Positions 24,011-37,112 of a DNA stretch of 64,000 bases are shown here, piece after piece (the stretch's first letter is position 1; each line of letters opens with the position of its first letter). Origin of the DNA: Cricetomys ansorgei (Eukaryota; Chordata; Mammalia; Rodentia; Nesomyidae); contig JAMJFZ010000289.1 in the NCBI GenBank assembly GCA_026225945.1, forward strand, positions 4,895,001 through 4,959,000, written 5' to 3'. The notes under the pieces are model-generated. The model worked only from the letters and a program-made list of their open reading frames with translations. It made no database searches and was not told the origin of the DNA. The translations under genes were made by a program, and so were the position numbers.

Positions 24011-25362
24011 CTGATCTCCCAATTTAAGCATTTGTGGGCTAAGCTGAATCCGTCTTTCAGTAATTGCAACTATCTCATTCTCTTTGTCTGAAATTATCTC
24101 ATTCCCTTGTGTTTAGCTGAATATGCACTCTCTTCCCTGACTTCTCCACTCCACGGCATAGGACGTAGGAGACAAACACAGGGTTATTACCTTCTCCCAA
24201 TTCCTGGAATAGCACAGGAGATGTGGCTAGTGGCAATACACTTCTTTAACAAACAAAAACCTTTTCTCAACAAATGACTAAAGAAAAAAGTCTTGAATTA
24301 ATTATCCCTTATTAATTTGAACTCATAATATTATACTACTGTTGGTTTATTAAATTTATTACATACCTAAAAATTGTTTCATAATACAAGGTAAATATAG
24401 AAGTGATTGGAGACATATAGATTGACTATCATGAGTCTCAAATTCTAAGGAGAAAAGAATAAAAGAAAGAGGAAAGTCGATAAAATTCCAACGCTCTTCA
24501 AATTTTAGATTGAGACACCAAGAATACCAGCTGAAAATCTAGACAAACCCATCTGTTCCTGATCAAGAGTCAGGTGAACTTCTTGGATTGAGATTTTCAT
24601 CTTTCCCTGTTTGAATCAGTATAAACCCTTAAAATACTGTGAAATCTTTGTTCGCTTTGAAAGCATATGGAAGAGAACATTTGAGACAATCCATTTAGCA
24701 GTAGGGCTGGGAGAAGTAAATTCTACTGGTTGTGACATGAGAAAAAGCTCAGGGAACATAACCCAGTGAAGAAGAGAAAGGATGTAGCAGATTCTTTGTC
24801 TCTACTAGTTATAGTGAGATCTGTAACACTTCGGTTATTCTTATAACTCCAGCTTGAGACTATACGATGCCGTCTTCTGGAATTGAAAGCACCTGCCACA
24901 TATGGAAAATACACACACTTAAAAATAAATGTTTAAGAAGCCAGAGATATCATATTGTTATATATGGTCTCATAAATAAAATTAGGGCGACTCCATTCAC
25001 ACATTCCTGATGACATGTATGGAGCCTCAGAGTTGTAACTTGGCCAGCACCTCAAGGCATCTCCTATGCCAGAAGCATAGCAAGTTTTCTGGTTCACAAA
25101 GATGCACAAATTCAAGACTCAAATACCTATGTCTACAACACAAGATACAATCAAACTACTGCAGTGAAAGTACAAAATTGACAATAATGAGAAAATAACT
25201 AGAAAGTAATTTTTTTCTCTAGCTATCAAGATAAGCTTAACCAAGAAGACATTATTTGAGTTGTCCCTATAAGATAGGAGGAAAGAATAAGGAGGCGGAG
25301 CATAAGTAGTGAACCAAAGTACTATGAAAGAAACACAAAAAGGAGGGAAATAACAAGTAATA
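24011..25362. other. Unassigned sequence
   Basis: The first 150 bp may extend the L2 fragment to its left. No other signature. Confidence 0.45.
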
Positions 25363-25460
25363 TGGAAGAAATGAAGGAAGGGAGGGAGGGAGGGAATAAG
25401 GAAGGAAATAAAGAATGAAAGAAAGGAAGGAAGGAAGGGAAGGAAGGAAGAAAGAAAGAA

Positions 25461-25491
<31 letters not shown>

Positions 25492-25576
25492 AAGAGAAAG
25501 AGAAAGAGAAAGAGAAAGAGAAAGAGAAAGAAAGAAAGAAAGATGAAGGAAAGAAAAACAGAAGGAAGAAAGAAAG
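25363..25576. repeat. Polypurine tract with (GAAAGA)n hexamer
   Basis: GGAA-rich sequence leads into a GAAAGA hexamer run at about 25462-25540 and then further GAAA units. It is purine-rich over some 210 bp with a few T interruptions. Ser/Leu/Phe open frames on the minus strand are artefacts. Confidence 0.96.
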
Positions 25577-26100
25577 TTAGTTTTAAGGAAATGCCACACT
25601 ATGGGAAACAGTGAGAGATATGTTCCAAAGAGACAGTCTTATAAAGTTGAAGTATATGTATGTGACTGAAAAGTTTGTACACTATGCTAAATACTTTAAC
25701 ATCTTTTGTGTGGATAATAACTCATTAAGGAAATGTATATGACATCAGAGCTGTGTATTGGGGTATTTCAGGACGTTCATACCTTGACCAATACTGTCAT
25801 ACATGCTTCTCTGAGCTTGTGGCTACCTCATTTTAAACATTATATCTCAGAAAAAATCTGTGTACTATACATGTCCCTAATATATATTTTAAATGATTTT
25901 GAAAACAATGATAACTGTTCTGATTCTAAAATGGCAATTATAGAATACATAAATAAAATCAGACCAGCTAGCTTCTTTACTTTTTAAATTTTTCTCTTAT
26001 AAATTTGCAAAATGGATTTTAAAACAATTGGATTTTTTTTATAGTATTCATGATCACAATATAAAAATAATGTTTGTTTTTATTTGTTTTTTTTTCTCAG

Positions 26101-26134
26101 ATGATGGTGCCTGTCCATTAACTGAACAACTGAG
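26101..26134 (+). other. Candidate 34-nt internal exon (microexon)
   Basis: Seen: a long T-rich tract ending in TTTTTTTTTCTCAG (AG at 26099-26100) directly precedes a 34-nt segment, which is followed by a full-consensus donor, GAG|GTGAGT, with GT at 26135-26136. A TGATCAC sequence about 45 nt upstream could serve as a branch point. Two frames contain stops. The third, which uses the first two bases to finish a split codon, is open and reads DGACPLTEQL before a split final codon. The 75 nt after the donor are almost pure pyrimidine with four TCTTT motifs, the kind of sequence PTB proteins bind beside regulated exons. Inference: this is an internal exon of a gene whose other exons lie outside the window. 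Because 34 is not a multiple of three, skipping it would shift frame. I do not recognise the peptide. Chance assembly of splice sites in an intron is the alternative. Confidence 0.4.
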
Positions 26135-26909
26135 GTGAGTTCCTCTTTCTGGTTCTTTTCCTCCCTCTTTATCTACTTCCTCTTTCTCCTCCCAACTTTT
26201 TTCTCCTCCTCTGACATGTGTGAATTGCTTTATCTCCTGACAGTTGATGAATTCATTTTCTTATACTAATTGAGGTTATGCTTTTAAATGAGTTTTCCTG
26301 CAAGAAACCCACTAAAAAATTTTCAGTACTATGTTTTGTTTTTTATTTCCTTCTAATTAAAACTAAGACTTGGAAAACTAGATTGTCAACAGAGAACATT
26401 TTTCAGAGAAATGTTCACTTATTCAAACTATATCAAATTTCGCAATCAATTAGAAAACTAATATGTCTCTTGAGAAAGTATCAGAATATTTTGTAGTGCA
26501 TGTATTACTAGGAAAACACCTAACATTTATTGCTACATACAGTGGTGTTTTGTTTTCTCTACTTATTTATAAGATAAAAAACTTACATACCTTAATTTAC
26601 TTAATTGCCTTCGTAATTTAGATAATTGGTTATCAAACATTGAGATGAGAGTCTTATTTCTTATCAACTTAATTTACCTCAGCAAAGCTGCTCTTTTTTT
26701 TCTGTAACTTTGAGTAAACAACACATCAGTGTACTTCGATATACTATTTAACAGCACTGAGAATTCTCTTCACACTGCTGGTTTTAAAGGAAGACTTTAC
26801 ACCAGGTGTTTAGCCTTCACTGCCTTGGGTTTAACAGTTTAGAATAGATTAAGAAAGAGGGTGGAATTTTCCTTTTAACCTATGCAATAATTAGGAAAAG
26901 TTAAGTAGA

Positions 26910-26963
26910 ATGGGTTTTTTTTGTTGTTGTTTTCTTTATTTTTTTATTTTTTATTTTTTTATA
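26910..26963. repeat. T-rich low-complexity tract
   Basis: T runs with TTG and TTA units. Confidence 0.9.
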
Positions 26964-27849
26964 TACAGCCTCTCCCTTCCCTCATACTAAATAGCTTGAC
27001 ATAAAATGAAATGGCTAGACTAGAAGCTAGGTAGTAGAAAGAAAATAAGATGTAGAAACAAAGTTTGCATGAATGTTGGGTTAGCAAAAGGAATAAAGGT
27101 CTATATAGAATACTGCATAACACATGCTTTGGGGAAAAATAGATGTATAAAAATGATTTATTATGTCAGTGTATCTCAACGATAATTGCCTAACTTAACT
27201 TTGTAAATGTCGGTTCTGGTGAGATGGATCTAAGGTTGAGCCCAAGTCTGGATTTTAGTTAATTCTTAAGTGATGTCAAAGTCACTGGTCTAAAGAGCAC
27301 ACTGAAGGGAATCACATCAGTTAATTCTCATCTTTACCTTTTCTCTGTCTTAAAAACACCAATTTTTATGTATTTTACTTGGATTCATTATTTGATGTTT
27401 TAAATGTAATTTAAGTGTTCTTTCTTCATTTTACAATGAACTATCTTAGACTAGAACAAAAGCATCCAGTTTTAGTTACGCTACATGTATGAACTATGTC
27501 CCCAAGACTACTTTCCCTTCATTTCTGATTGATCAAGGGTAAACTCAAGGATTCTCAAAAGTCAGTTTCATTAAGTGAAGTAATATTAATGTGAGTGAAA
27601 TAAAAGACTGTATTTAAACATATTTCCATATAAAAGTGTTCATATCATTGTACTGCACTAGAGAAATGACAAAAACAGGAACTACTCACAGGGAATCTGT
27701 TAGCCAAGCAGATGTTATTATCATTGCTGTATTTTAGAATAATTGATTTTCCTTCTAACATGCAACATACCGGTTTTGGTTCTCATAGCTTTCCTAAAAG
27801 GCAAGGACACTACTAGTCTGATTGTTCAGCTTGTTAAAATATTAAGGGG

Positions 27850-27867
27850 AAAACAAACAAACAAACA
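27850..27867. repeat. (CAAA)n microsatellite
   Basis: Four AAAC units. Confidence 0.9.
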
Positions 27868-28039
27868 TGTATTACAGTGAAAACATTCACTTTCTCTATG
27901 GTGATAGATATTAAGGAGATATGAAATGCACTAGCCTTTAAGTAGTCTTGTTTTAGTGTTGACATTGGTACTGGTAGTTGTGTATCCCCTCATACTAGGG
28001 GTAATGACTATGTCAATAGAGTTAATGTAACTGCTATCA

Positions 28040-28195
28040 TATATCAAGTGCTACTCTGATTCAGCCATTGTGCTAAATTCTTCACACTGATTTTTTTATT
28101 TAGTTCGTTCCACAGCCTATGTGTTACTATAATTATTTTTTACACTGTAAAATATAAAATCTTAATGAACTAATTAACAATTCACAGAGTCCAGG
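28040..28195 (-). mobile_element. MIR SINE
   Basis: CATTGTGCTAAATTCTTCACA, CAGCCTATGTGTTACTATAATTATT and TTTTTACACTGTAAAA follow the reverse-complement MIR order of CACTGTGCTAAGCGCTTTACA, CCTATGAGGTAGGTACTATTATT and CATTTTACAGATGA. Confidence 0.65.
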
Positions 28196-28329
28196 TCAAT
28201 AACATAAAACAGCATTCGATGGCTCTGAATTGTATCAATGGGTATTGTTCAGTGCACTAACTCAAACTCCCATGCCCTATTCTCATGATTCTGTAATTTT
28301 TCTGAGCAAATACTCTATTTCATCAGATG

Positions 28330-28680
28330 TTGGTGGGTTCCCTCATAAGGCCACATTTAACTCCCAGGAAGGACATTCTCTTCTATGTGTCTTCTCTCTG
28401 TAAATGCTAGGCAATATTCCAGAGGCTTTTCAAGTGACATATCTTCCTAGCAGAAATGCATGGTTGTCATATAGTACACAACTTGGTTCCATGCAAGTTC
28501 TAAATAACAGAACTAATGCCAGTGCCTCTCCTTGTGGCATACCTGTTCAATCTTAAGTGACAGAGTTGGGTTTAGAGTCAATACAGAGAGAGACTACACA
28601 AGGGCAGGAGTACCTCTGAGGCATGTTTCAGACTCTGACACTAGATATACCAACACTGATCTCTGCACTACGTGGTCAGC
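28330..28680. repeat. Possible ancient interspersed repeat, family unresolved
   Basis: GACTACACAAGGGCAGGAGTACC and nearby text echo an old mammalian repeat I recall containing GGGATTACACAAGGGCGTGAATACC. The rest is too diverged to name. The 94-codon frame 28532-28816 in it is not recognisable as protein. Confidence 0.25.
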
Positions 28681-29031
28681 CTTCAGGAGCTATGGGAGCT
28701 GCATTAGAGGTTTATTGGTTGGTTGTAACTATCTAAGGAAAGACAGATTGTATCTTTGTAGGCTTCTTGTTTGTCATTATTCCCTAGACAAAATCAGTAG
28801 AACAAACCATTCATGACATTATTGCTGGTAGGCATTATAAGTCATACAACGATGATACATGCAAATACTCAGAATTTCATATAAATTACTTGAGCACATG
28901 TAGGTTTTGGTTTCCACAGGAGATCCTAGAACCAGATCCCTGCAGATAGCTCAGGGAAGTTGTAGTTTTTATTACAATAGTGCATTCTTTCACTGGGAGG
29001 ATTAAAACCAAAGACTGAAAAATAAAGCAGA

Positions 29032-29085
29032 GCCAGGCATGGTGGTACATGTCTTTAATTATCACAGCATTCTGGAGGATTTAAA
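29032..29085 (+). mobile_element. B1 SINE, 5' fragment
   Basis: GCCAGGCATGGTGGTACATGTCTTTAAT, then CACAGCATTCTGGAG, is the start of B1 in sense orientation. The remaining two thirds are missing. Confidence 0.8.
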
Positions 29086-29194
29086 AGAGAAGAAATTCTT
29101 GAAATTACCAATATCCCATATGAAATGCGGAGCCCCTAGATGAGATAGTGAATTATTTTGCATTGGGAGCAGCTTATATCCCAGTTGGCCCTCC

Positions 29195-29210
29195 CAACTA
29201 GAGGGCAATA
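29195..29210 (+). promoter_or_regulatory. Weak CTCF-like motif
   Basis: CCAACTAGAGGGCAAT keeps AGAGGGCA but lacks the CCAC half. It is much weaker than the site at 55584. Confidence 0.12.
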
Positions 29211-30554
29211 TCCCACATACCCAGAGTTCTGTTTTTGTGAGCAGGTCATCCAGTTTATTGCATTTCACTCACAGACTACCAAGAAGAATCTTGAATGTCC
29301 AGAAAGATCACAAAAAATAAAATAAGAATACAGTTTTGCCTCACCGCTTCTCAAGGCATTTCCCTGAATTGCCACGGAGAACATCTGTCTTCAGGACTAT
29401 AAATCTGGTATTTTCCCAGCTCTAAAGTTCTCTATTGCTTACAAGTGGCAGGGATCAACAGCCTACTCTCATCATTTAAGGACTAACAATGTGGAAAATT
29501 GAGTGAACTCAGTATTACTGCCACTGAAGACTTCTTTCTTTGAACCAGAGTCATCTTCAAAATTTGAAGCAAATTCCAAATAAGAAGGGAGAAGCAACAA
29601 AATTGTATAAGTAAATAGACATATTTTTGCTTTCATAACAGAGAACAAAAGTGAAACAGAGTTCACTTGTTATAAGTAGAAGGGATATGTAGTCCCTTTG
29701 TTGGTCCAGTGAGTTCTGTTTTATGAGTCAAGAAAAATTGCATCCATGTTACAATAAATGAAAGAGAATTGACACCAGAGTATATCAAGCGGGGATTTCT
29801 AAGTTGAAGCAACAAAATAATTGAGTACCTGTATAAATGCAGAATTACAAGGACAGAATTCAAGTTTTGTGTTGCAAAACAGATAATTGTACAATCAAAT
29901 AGGTGTTTTGATTAAAAACATTGTATATGTAAATTTTTCATTTGCTGAAGTACTCATAGTTTGGCATGTGCATACATAATTAGAGTTTTCTAATTAAGGT
30001 TCTCTAGTGGCAGAAATAGCCTAATACAGTGGATTTCATGTTTTATCTATTAACCAAAAATTATAGACTATTTTATTTTCAATAATCACATTGCTGTCAT
30101 TATAAAGATGACTCCCCTTTTATAGATAACATTAAAAATCAGAATATATTATTAGACTCTTTTTTAACCCAAATTACGTAGATATTTTACAAAATATTAT
30201 GACATAGCATATGTTGAATTGCCTTCAATTTGGGCATTCATTTCAAATAAGAAGTCAGAAAATTGGTAGTATGTATAGAATATGCCTGTCAGCCATCCAT
30301 CTAGCCTCTATTTTCATGAACATTCTCACATTTCTGAAAGCAAATCAAGTTGTGCACTTAAAATGATCTCTCTGTCATCAAGACAAATATGAATGGTGTG
30401 TTTTGAGTGAAGACTATCTAGTTATCCAGATATTTTGATAAATTCCACTTTGTAATCAGTATACTTCATTACAAACCTCATTATCAACAAGATTGCTTCC
30501 ATTTGCCTACTATAAGCAATGCAGCAGCTACTCGTAACCAGCTTGGGGGTAGTT
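29211..30554. other. Unassigned AT-rich sequence
   Basis: No family or coding signature found. Confidence 0.5.
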
Positions 30555-30650
30555 ACTGTGTTATGAAGGAGGAAACTAAGAAACAGATCATGTGATTCTC
30601 CCACAGTCACACAGCCTCTATTTTCCAATACTAGGGAATTCACAACTTGA
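30555..30650 (-). mobile_element. MIR SINE fragment
   Basis: AGGAGGAAACTAAGAAACAGA, then GTCACACAGCCTCTATTTTCC, matches the reverse-complement MIR blocks GAGGAAACTGAGGCACAGA and GTCACACAGCTAGTAAG. Confidence 0.65.
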
Positions 30651-31014
30651 GAAGACTGTGTCTGTGCCTCCAGTATAGCACTGTGTTTGTGTGGCTTGCA
30701 TGTAGTAGCTGTAACTGGCTGCAATGATGGGATAAGAGCCATCTGTGTAGAATTGTCTCTTCTTTCTTTTCTGTTTCAACCTTTATGATGTGAAGTAATA
30801 GTCATTAATTGAACAAACGAAACCAAAATATGTCACCACTGTCCCCTGACTCAACTGCTTACCTTCCAGCTTCCCTATGAGACCAGAAGGCTAGTTATAG
30901 AGCTCAGCACAGCAGGAGGTCAGAATGTCCATTAGCTAAGCATGTTTCACCTACAGTTCAAACTTGATCTCTGTTTCTCTTGATAACTAAAGGCAAAAGT
31001 AGAATTCTTTATTG

Positions 31015-31530
31015 CTGTCCATGTTCTTTGCTCCAAACCCTGCAATGGCTCATTGGTCTCCATATGACAACTCTCTAATTTGTTCTTACTGCCTTCAAAT
31101 GACCTGAATGTCCTCCTTTCTGCTGTTTGATTACTTGAGGTTTTAAGGTTCTCTGACTTCCTCATTCTCCCAGAATTCCTAAGGATTTGAGGATCTCCAT
31201 GTCTGCTTTCTCTGAGTACATAGTTTAACCATAAACATCAGTCTTCCCTTAGCAACCTCAAGGCGCCGTTCAGGGGTCATCCTAGCATTTACTATCTTGT
31301 CCCTGTTTATTACACTTACTGCTCTTAAACTACCAGTTTTCTTTTTTCCCTCTGAGCTCTTACCAACCACACCTTTGTAAAATCTCTTTATGTGTCCAAC
31401 TATTTTTACTAAAACCTAAAAATCTAAAAGTGTCATTTTGGTCTGGTATATTTCCTGCGTTATTCCTAGATTCTGTCCAGCACAAAGTAAGATGTTAACT
31501 ACGGGCTACATGAATAAATAAAGAGTCAAA
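31015..31530 (+). mobile_element. L2 LINE 3' end
   Basis: CAAACCCTGCAATGGCTCATTGG near the start and GTCCAGCACAAAGTAAGATG plus CATGAATAAATAAAGAG at the end follow the L2 3' region, whose terminal block reads like GCCTGGCACATAGTAGG followed by TGAATGAATG. Minus-strand open frames within are chance. Confidence 0.5.
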
Positions 31531-31884
31531 GGATGGAAAGAAGTAAATGAACACTGTAGGTTTGATAACAAAGGATCTATTTCTCAGCCATTGCTAGAAT
31601 GAATGACTACATGTTAGTATAGCACTAAGTGCTTTTATTCACAGTATAATAATATACATAAAAATGTATGAGTGTTTGCTAATGGCAGCTACATGTCACT
31701 GTATACAAGCCAAGCCAAGGGAGGTGGAAATAAAAGTTACTGCTATTAAAGATAAATGATCAGAAAACATAAATGTTCTATTTTCAGCATCATAGTAAAA
31801 GAGCAATGGCTGTCTCCATCACATTATATGACTATATGGTGTTCCTATGTTATATATCTTAGAAATAACAAATTATCTCTACAT

Positions 31885-31975
31885 CATGTAATGGAAATGC
31901 TTCATTATACCCACTTCATAGATGATAAAGCTGAGGCTATCAAAATTTAAGTTACTTGCTCAAGAGACTCCCATT
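31885..31975 (-). mobile_element. MIR SINE fragment
   Basis: CCCACTTCATAGATGATAAAGCTGAGGC and AAGTTACTTGCTCAAGAG match the reverse-complement MIR blocks for GATGAGGAAACTGAGGC and AAGTAACTTGCCCAAGG. Confidence 0.65.
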
Positions 31976-31986
31976 TTAAATTGAAT

Positions 31987-31990
<4 letters not shown>

Positions 31991-32037
<47 letters not shown>
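31991..32037. repeat. (AC)n microsatellite
   Basis: An uninterrupted AC run of about 47 bp directly next to the MIR remnant. Confidence 0.97.
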
Positions 32038-32040
<3 letters not shown>

Positions 32041-33603
32041 GAGCCTATCTACTGTTTTGCCCTTTTTCTAAAATAAGGATAACAGTATTGAACCTTTTTA
32101 CTCATTGTCTAAGTAAGCTACTTTCAATTTACTGTTTCTGATATATTTTTTTTGGAGAAATTAAGAAATATGTTAGCATACACATTCGTTCTGTGGAGAT
32201 TAAAGAGATCAGTCTCCTCGTGGATCCAGATGAATAGTTTTTTAATCAGGTATAAGCAAAAGCTAAAAAACAAATAGCAAGTAGCAGTGGATCAATGACT
32301 TCAGCACTCTGGGTGTTTGCACCACTGAGTGGGAAAGACTGAGGAAGCCCAGCCAAAGCAGATACACTGAGCTTCTGACTGAGAGCTTCCCAGGCAGAGC
32401 AGAGCAGATTCTTCAAAAATGAACTTAGCATTTCTCATCCCCACTATAAGCATTCCCCTACCACGGGATATGCAATAATAACCTCTGTTGGAAATGGTTT
32501 ACCTCCAAGCTCTTCTCACAGGAGTGATGTTTTTAATATTCTTATCTGTTTCTGAGTACCTTCTTTCGTGTAAAAGAACAAGGGGCAGGCTACCCCAGGA
32601 CAGGGAGTATTGGAGGACTCTTGAAATAAACACGCTTGAGACTAAGGCTAGAGGGAGAGGAGGAGGTGAGTGTTTCATGTTCTTAGGCTCTGTCACCAAG
32701 CAAAAAAAGCACATGAAAATTAAGCAATATATTATATATTACACTGTGTCATATACTTCCCTTGCTATACTAATACCCATGCTATAGGAATAAAAATTAT
32801 TTATGTTAAATCCCATGACAGTTTTTAGTCAGATATATTTAAGGATCTCCTATTAGAAAGAAATCTTTGAATTATACTTCATCATAAACTTGTGTTAGGG
32901 CAAAGATATGATTGAAGGTAGCCTTCCCTTAGTGCCCGATGTTGTCCCAGTGCATTGTTAATGTATTTTATAGAGAAGGGGATTACTAACAATAGCATGA
33001 ACTTTTGCTCTCAAAAGTGCTCAGTACAGACAATACGTTTTATATTAATCTATTTAAAGCAGATATTTACAGAAAGTCTGAAAGGGCAAGGTAGCAGCAG
33101 GACATTTTAGCCAAAGAATGTTGCGTCCACTGAAGGCACTCCACAAAAATAGAGCTGAAAGAAAAACATTTTTGTTTTACTTTAAAAATAAAAAAAATAT
33201 TTCTGCTCCATATGTATAAAGGAATGAAAAAAAACAACCCTACAGACTGAAAGCATGAGCTACATGGCTGAGAGGCTGTGGAACCTTTCAGCTGTGTGCC
33301 ATTAGTGTGTATGTTCCAGAAAAATCATTTAAATGTTAGTCTTTGCTGGTCATGGTGGCAATTCCAGAAGAGAAACCAGTTAATATCCATGTGATCATAA
33401 CAAAATACTTTCTGCCTCCTGGCGTTGGCCAGACACACAAACACAATGTCCTGTGCTTTTCTTCAGCTGATTTGTGTTGAACACAAGGTTTTGAAAGACT
33501 TTGACCTAAAATTGACACAAATGGTTGCTTCCTTTCTCTTGTACATGAAAGTGATCTGCTCTGCTGTGCTGCACACCAGAGCCTGAGAGAGTTCTTAAGT
33601 TAT
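32038..33603. other. Unassigned sequence
   Basis: The 99-codon plus frame at 32488 and its minus shadow carry no recognisable domain. Confidence 0.5.
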
Positions 33604-33645
33604 TTTGTTGTTGTTGTTTGTTTATTTTTGTTTGTTTGCGTTTGT
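33604..33645. repeat. T/G-rich low-complexity tract
   Basis: TTG and TTTG units. Confidence 0.9.
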
Positions 33646-33899
33646 GATTTAGCATTCAGATAGATACAGTCAACTGTCCAGAAATTCAGAGACCCAAAGT
33701 CTATTTCTATCTTCTTCTTCCATGTTTTCATTTAAAGGATCTAATTAGCAAATGAATGCAGGAACACTGATAACAATATTGGCATGGTTTTATTTATAAA
33801 TAGAGGGCTTATCTGTTAGAAAGTTGATCTTTCATTCTTTCTAATATTTTATTGTCTCCCTTCCATCTCCCTCGTCTCACTCTGAAACAAAAAACTTCT

Positions 33900-33948
33900 T
33901 GTTTTTTTTTTGTTTTTTTTGTTTTGTTTGTTTTTGTTTTTTGTTTTG
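33900..33948. repeat. T/G-rich low-complexity tract
   Basis: T runs broken by single G; it could be the remnant tail of a lost SINE. Confidence 0.9.
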
Positions 33949-36704
33949 AATGATTTCTTAGAAAACATAATCATTTCTTAGAATCTTACCATTATTCTCT
34001 TACAACCTCCAATGGGTCCGTGACAATCAGCACTCATTTTTCCAGGATATAACCTCATTATTCCTTCTGTTTTCTCTACTAAAATATGCCACTCTACTTT
34101 CTAGAGCGGTTTCGAGACCTCCTCTTAGTGACTGAGCTCTTTGGTTCCATGTTAGGAGGTTAACATTCACATAGTGACTGTATCTGCTGGTGCCTACTCC
34201 AGGTCTTCATCTTGGTAGAAATTGCTTACAGATAAAAATGAAAAAGCTAAAAGGCAGCAGACATTTCAAATATACATTAGAAGTTGCCCCTTTAACCAAC
34301 CAAGCCTATGTTCCATGTAAGCTCAGGACAGACAGGTATGGTCCTTTTTTGTTTCCCCAGCTGAAAGTGCTAACTTCTCCCTGAGATAATTATTTTATTC
34401 TAAGGTAAGAAAGCTCAAAGCACTTGTCTCAGAAACTCAAGCATAGATCCATGGAGAGACCACTGAGGTGGTTAGGGTAGCTTTATGCTGTAGCCAATGT
34501 TTCAATGTTTAGAGAATAAAGAAATATATCATATGCATGCTCAATCTGTACCTGTGCCTTTTGCCTTTTTTGAATCTCAGGCACATTCACTTTAATAACA
34601 GGACTGTAACTTCAAGTTTGAAATGGAAATTAAGTGTTAACTACTTCAACATTAAGAAGATTGAGTGAACTAATGTGTACTATAAAGACAGATAGGGAAG
34701 TGCTTTAAGGGACTGCCCTCCCCAACCTTTGCCTGCATTCACTTGGACAAAGGAACCCATTCTGGGTTCCACATCTGTCCATGCAGTCGTATTACAGTGG
34801 CCAGAAGACCTGCAAAGTGAAATATTTAGATATTAAAAGATCCAGTGACCTTCCTTCACACACTTTCCTGAAAATACATGTGTGAAAGGTTCAACTTGCT
34901 ATGTTGGTCCTCAAGGCTGACTCTACTAGCTTCCTGTGAGACATTACATGCTTTGTTCTTTTATCATTTGTCTTGGTTTTCTCTGTTTTATCTTCCTATC
35001 TGGGACCATGAAGGCTGTTCACCAAAGGGAGGAAAAAATGTCACCCAGGGGGAGACTTGGCTAATGTGAAAGTTTGCCTGAAATATCTTATAATTCTTAC
35101 AATGCCTGAATGCAAGTAAAAATGTCCAACAAAAGTGTTCAAACAAAGAACAATGACTAATGACATCCTTTATCATGGGGTCATTATGTCTACATGGTGA
35201 TGCCGTATTACTCAACCTATAAAATAGATAGAAGCAAGCAACATGATTTCAATTTCTCAACTAGCAGGGAGAAAAATAATGAAGTTTTCACAATTTGAAA
35301 TACCACTCCTGGAAAGTTCCGAGACTCTTGTTTGTTTATAATCGGGAAGTTGTGAGGACTGCTATGGACGACTGTGTTTGTTTGTTTGCTTGTTTTTCTT
35401 TTGTTTAGTTTTTGGAGAACTGGGAATAATCTTGGGGCCATTCACATACTAGCTAAGTGGTCTGCCAGTGAGCCTAGACCCAGATCTGAACAACTTCAGA
35501 AACAAATTGAGAAATGCAGGATTGATGCATAGGTATTTTGCATCTTAGTGTCTTCTTCAATCTACATGTTTCCAAGTTGTAAAATACAAAAATCATTAAA
35601 ATATTTAAGTGAAGATACTGAAGCATGCGAAAGTCATCTTAATGGCAGGTCCCAGTTGCCCTAGCTCATCAAGAAGGTCTCATTTTATTGTATGGGGTTG
35701 CCAACAGTTGGCACCGGTGTATGACTAAAATAAGAAATGCTGCTTATAAAGCAGTTAATTTAGAAATCTCAAGGGATCTACTTCTTTACATCCTAGAAAG
35801 TTTAATGGTTAGAAAAGTTGCCATAAGTCCCCAAACCCTACAAGGAATGTGTGTGAGCTAAATGCAAATGCATTGGATTTTAACTGCAGGTTCAATGCAT
35901 ACACAAATGACTTGACCACATCGAACGATACCCTCAAATTGAGTTCACTCTGGACTTTCATTCAAATATCATTTCCAGTATAACATTTTTTTGTTTCTTT
36001 TAAGACTAGACTTTTTTTTCTTAGGTTCTCTTAAGACTTGCTTTTTTTTTTTTATTATTTACTTCTCTTAAGATTAGACTCATTTCTAAGACGTAGATTC
36101 CTTTACTCCCAAGCTTAATGTACTCTGGGGTTTGGGAAATGATTCAATACATTAAATGTTAATCTAGTTAGGATACAAGTAATAAAATGCTTATTTTCAA
36201 ATTTGTTTTAACTTACATTACTGTGTTTAGGTTCATAGGTAAAACTTAATTCGTAGTTTAATTTACTACAGTTCATAAAATACTTGCATACATAATTGTA
36301 ATTTAAAACATAATTTGCTTGATAAATGATGAATTGGATTTTAGTAATTCTGATTAATACTTCCTGTTTCTGAAAATAAGCTCAAACTTTATGAACCACT
36401 TCAATGGTAATACTATTCCAGCATTTCCATAGAAAGCAAGCTATCTTACATAACTTACAGATCACTGCAGGAAAAGGAATTTAAATGTAGTGCTTTTGCA
36501 AGCCTGTACATTGCACAGAGAAATTCCGACATTTTCAGTGCTGAAATATGTAATATAATAAAAATGAATCAGTATAATAAAATGTTAGGATCTAATGTAG
36601 ATAAGGCCTTCTCGAACAATTTCAGTGTCTTTAAGCTTTGTATCATGAAAATGATTGAATGCTGTCGCCATACAAGGAGACTCCTCCAATTGTCACATTC
36701 AATT
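33949..36704. other. Unassigned, with a diverged triplicated word at 36.0 kb
   Basis: TAAGACTAGACT, TTAAGACTTGCT and TTAAGATTAGACT recur at about 36000-36080 among T runs. No other element recognised. Confidence 0.45.
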
Positions 36705-37066
36705 TCATTTTATTGTAGCAAAATATACATAGCATAAAACTCACCATCTTAACCCCTTAGATCTGCAGTTCACTGACACTAAGTGCTTCACCACTGTCCC
36801 AGTGTTCTCACCGCTGAGCTCAAGAACTCTGTCTTAGCCTAGACTGAATTTTGCACTGACTACAGAATCACCCTTCTCTCTCACCATTGCAAAGCACCAT
36901 CCCTCTTCCTGTGTATGAATCGGACTGCTCTGTATGCCTTAGAAAAATGGAGTTGTATAACATTTGTACTTTCTTGTTTCTTTTATTTCATTCAGCGAAT
37001 TGTTTTGAACGTTCACATATACAATTGAAGAACTGTATTCCTCTTTAAGATCAATAATATTTTATT

Positions 37067-37112
<46 letters not shown>

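Larger units (their letters stand above)
26216..28039. other. Unassigned, intron-like
   Basis: This follows the candidate microexon. Only low-complexity tracts are recognised. Confidence 0.5.

Noticed and set aside
25267..25599. 110-codon minus frame over the GAAAGA tract
   Set aside because: Simple-repeat artefact.
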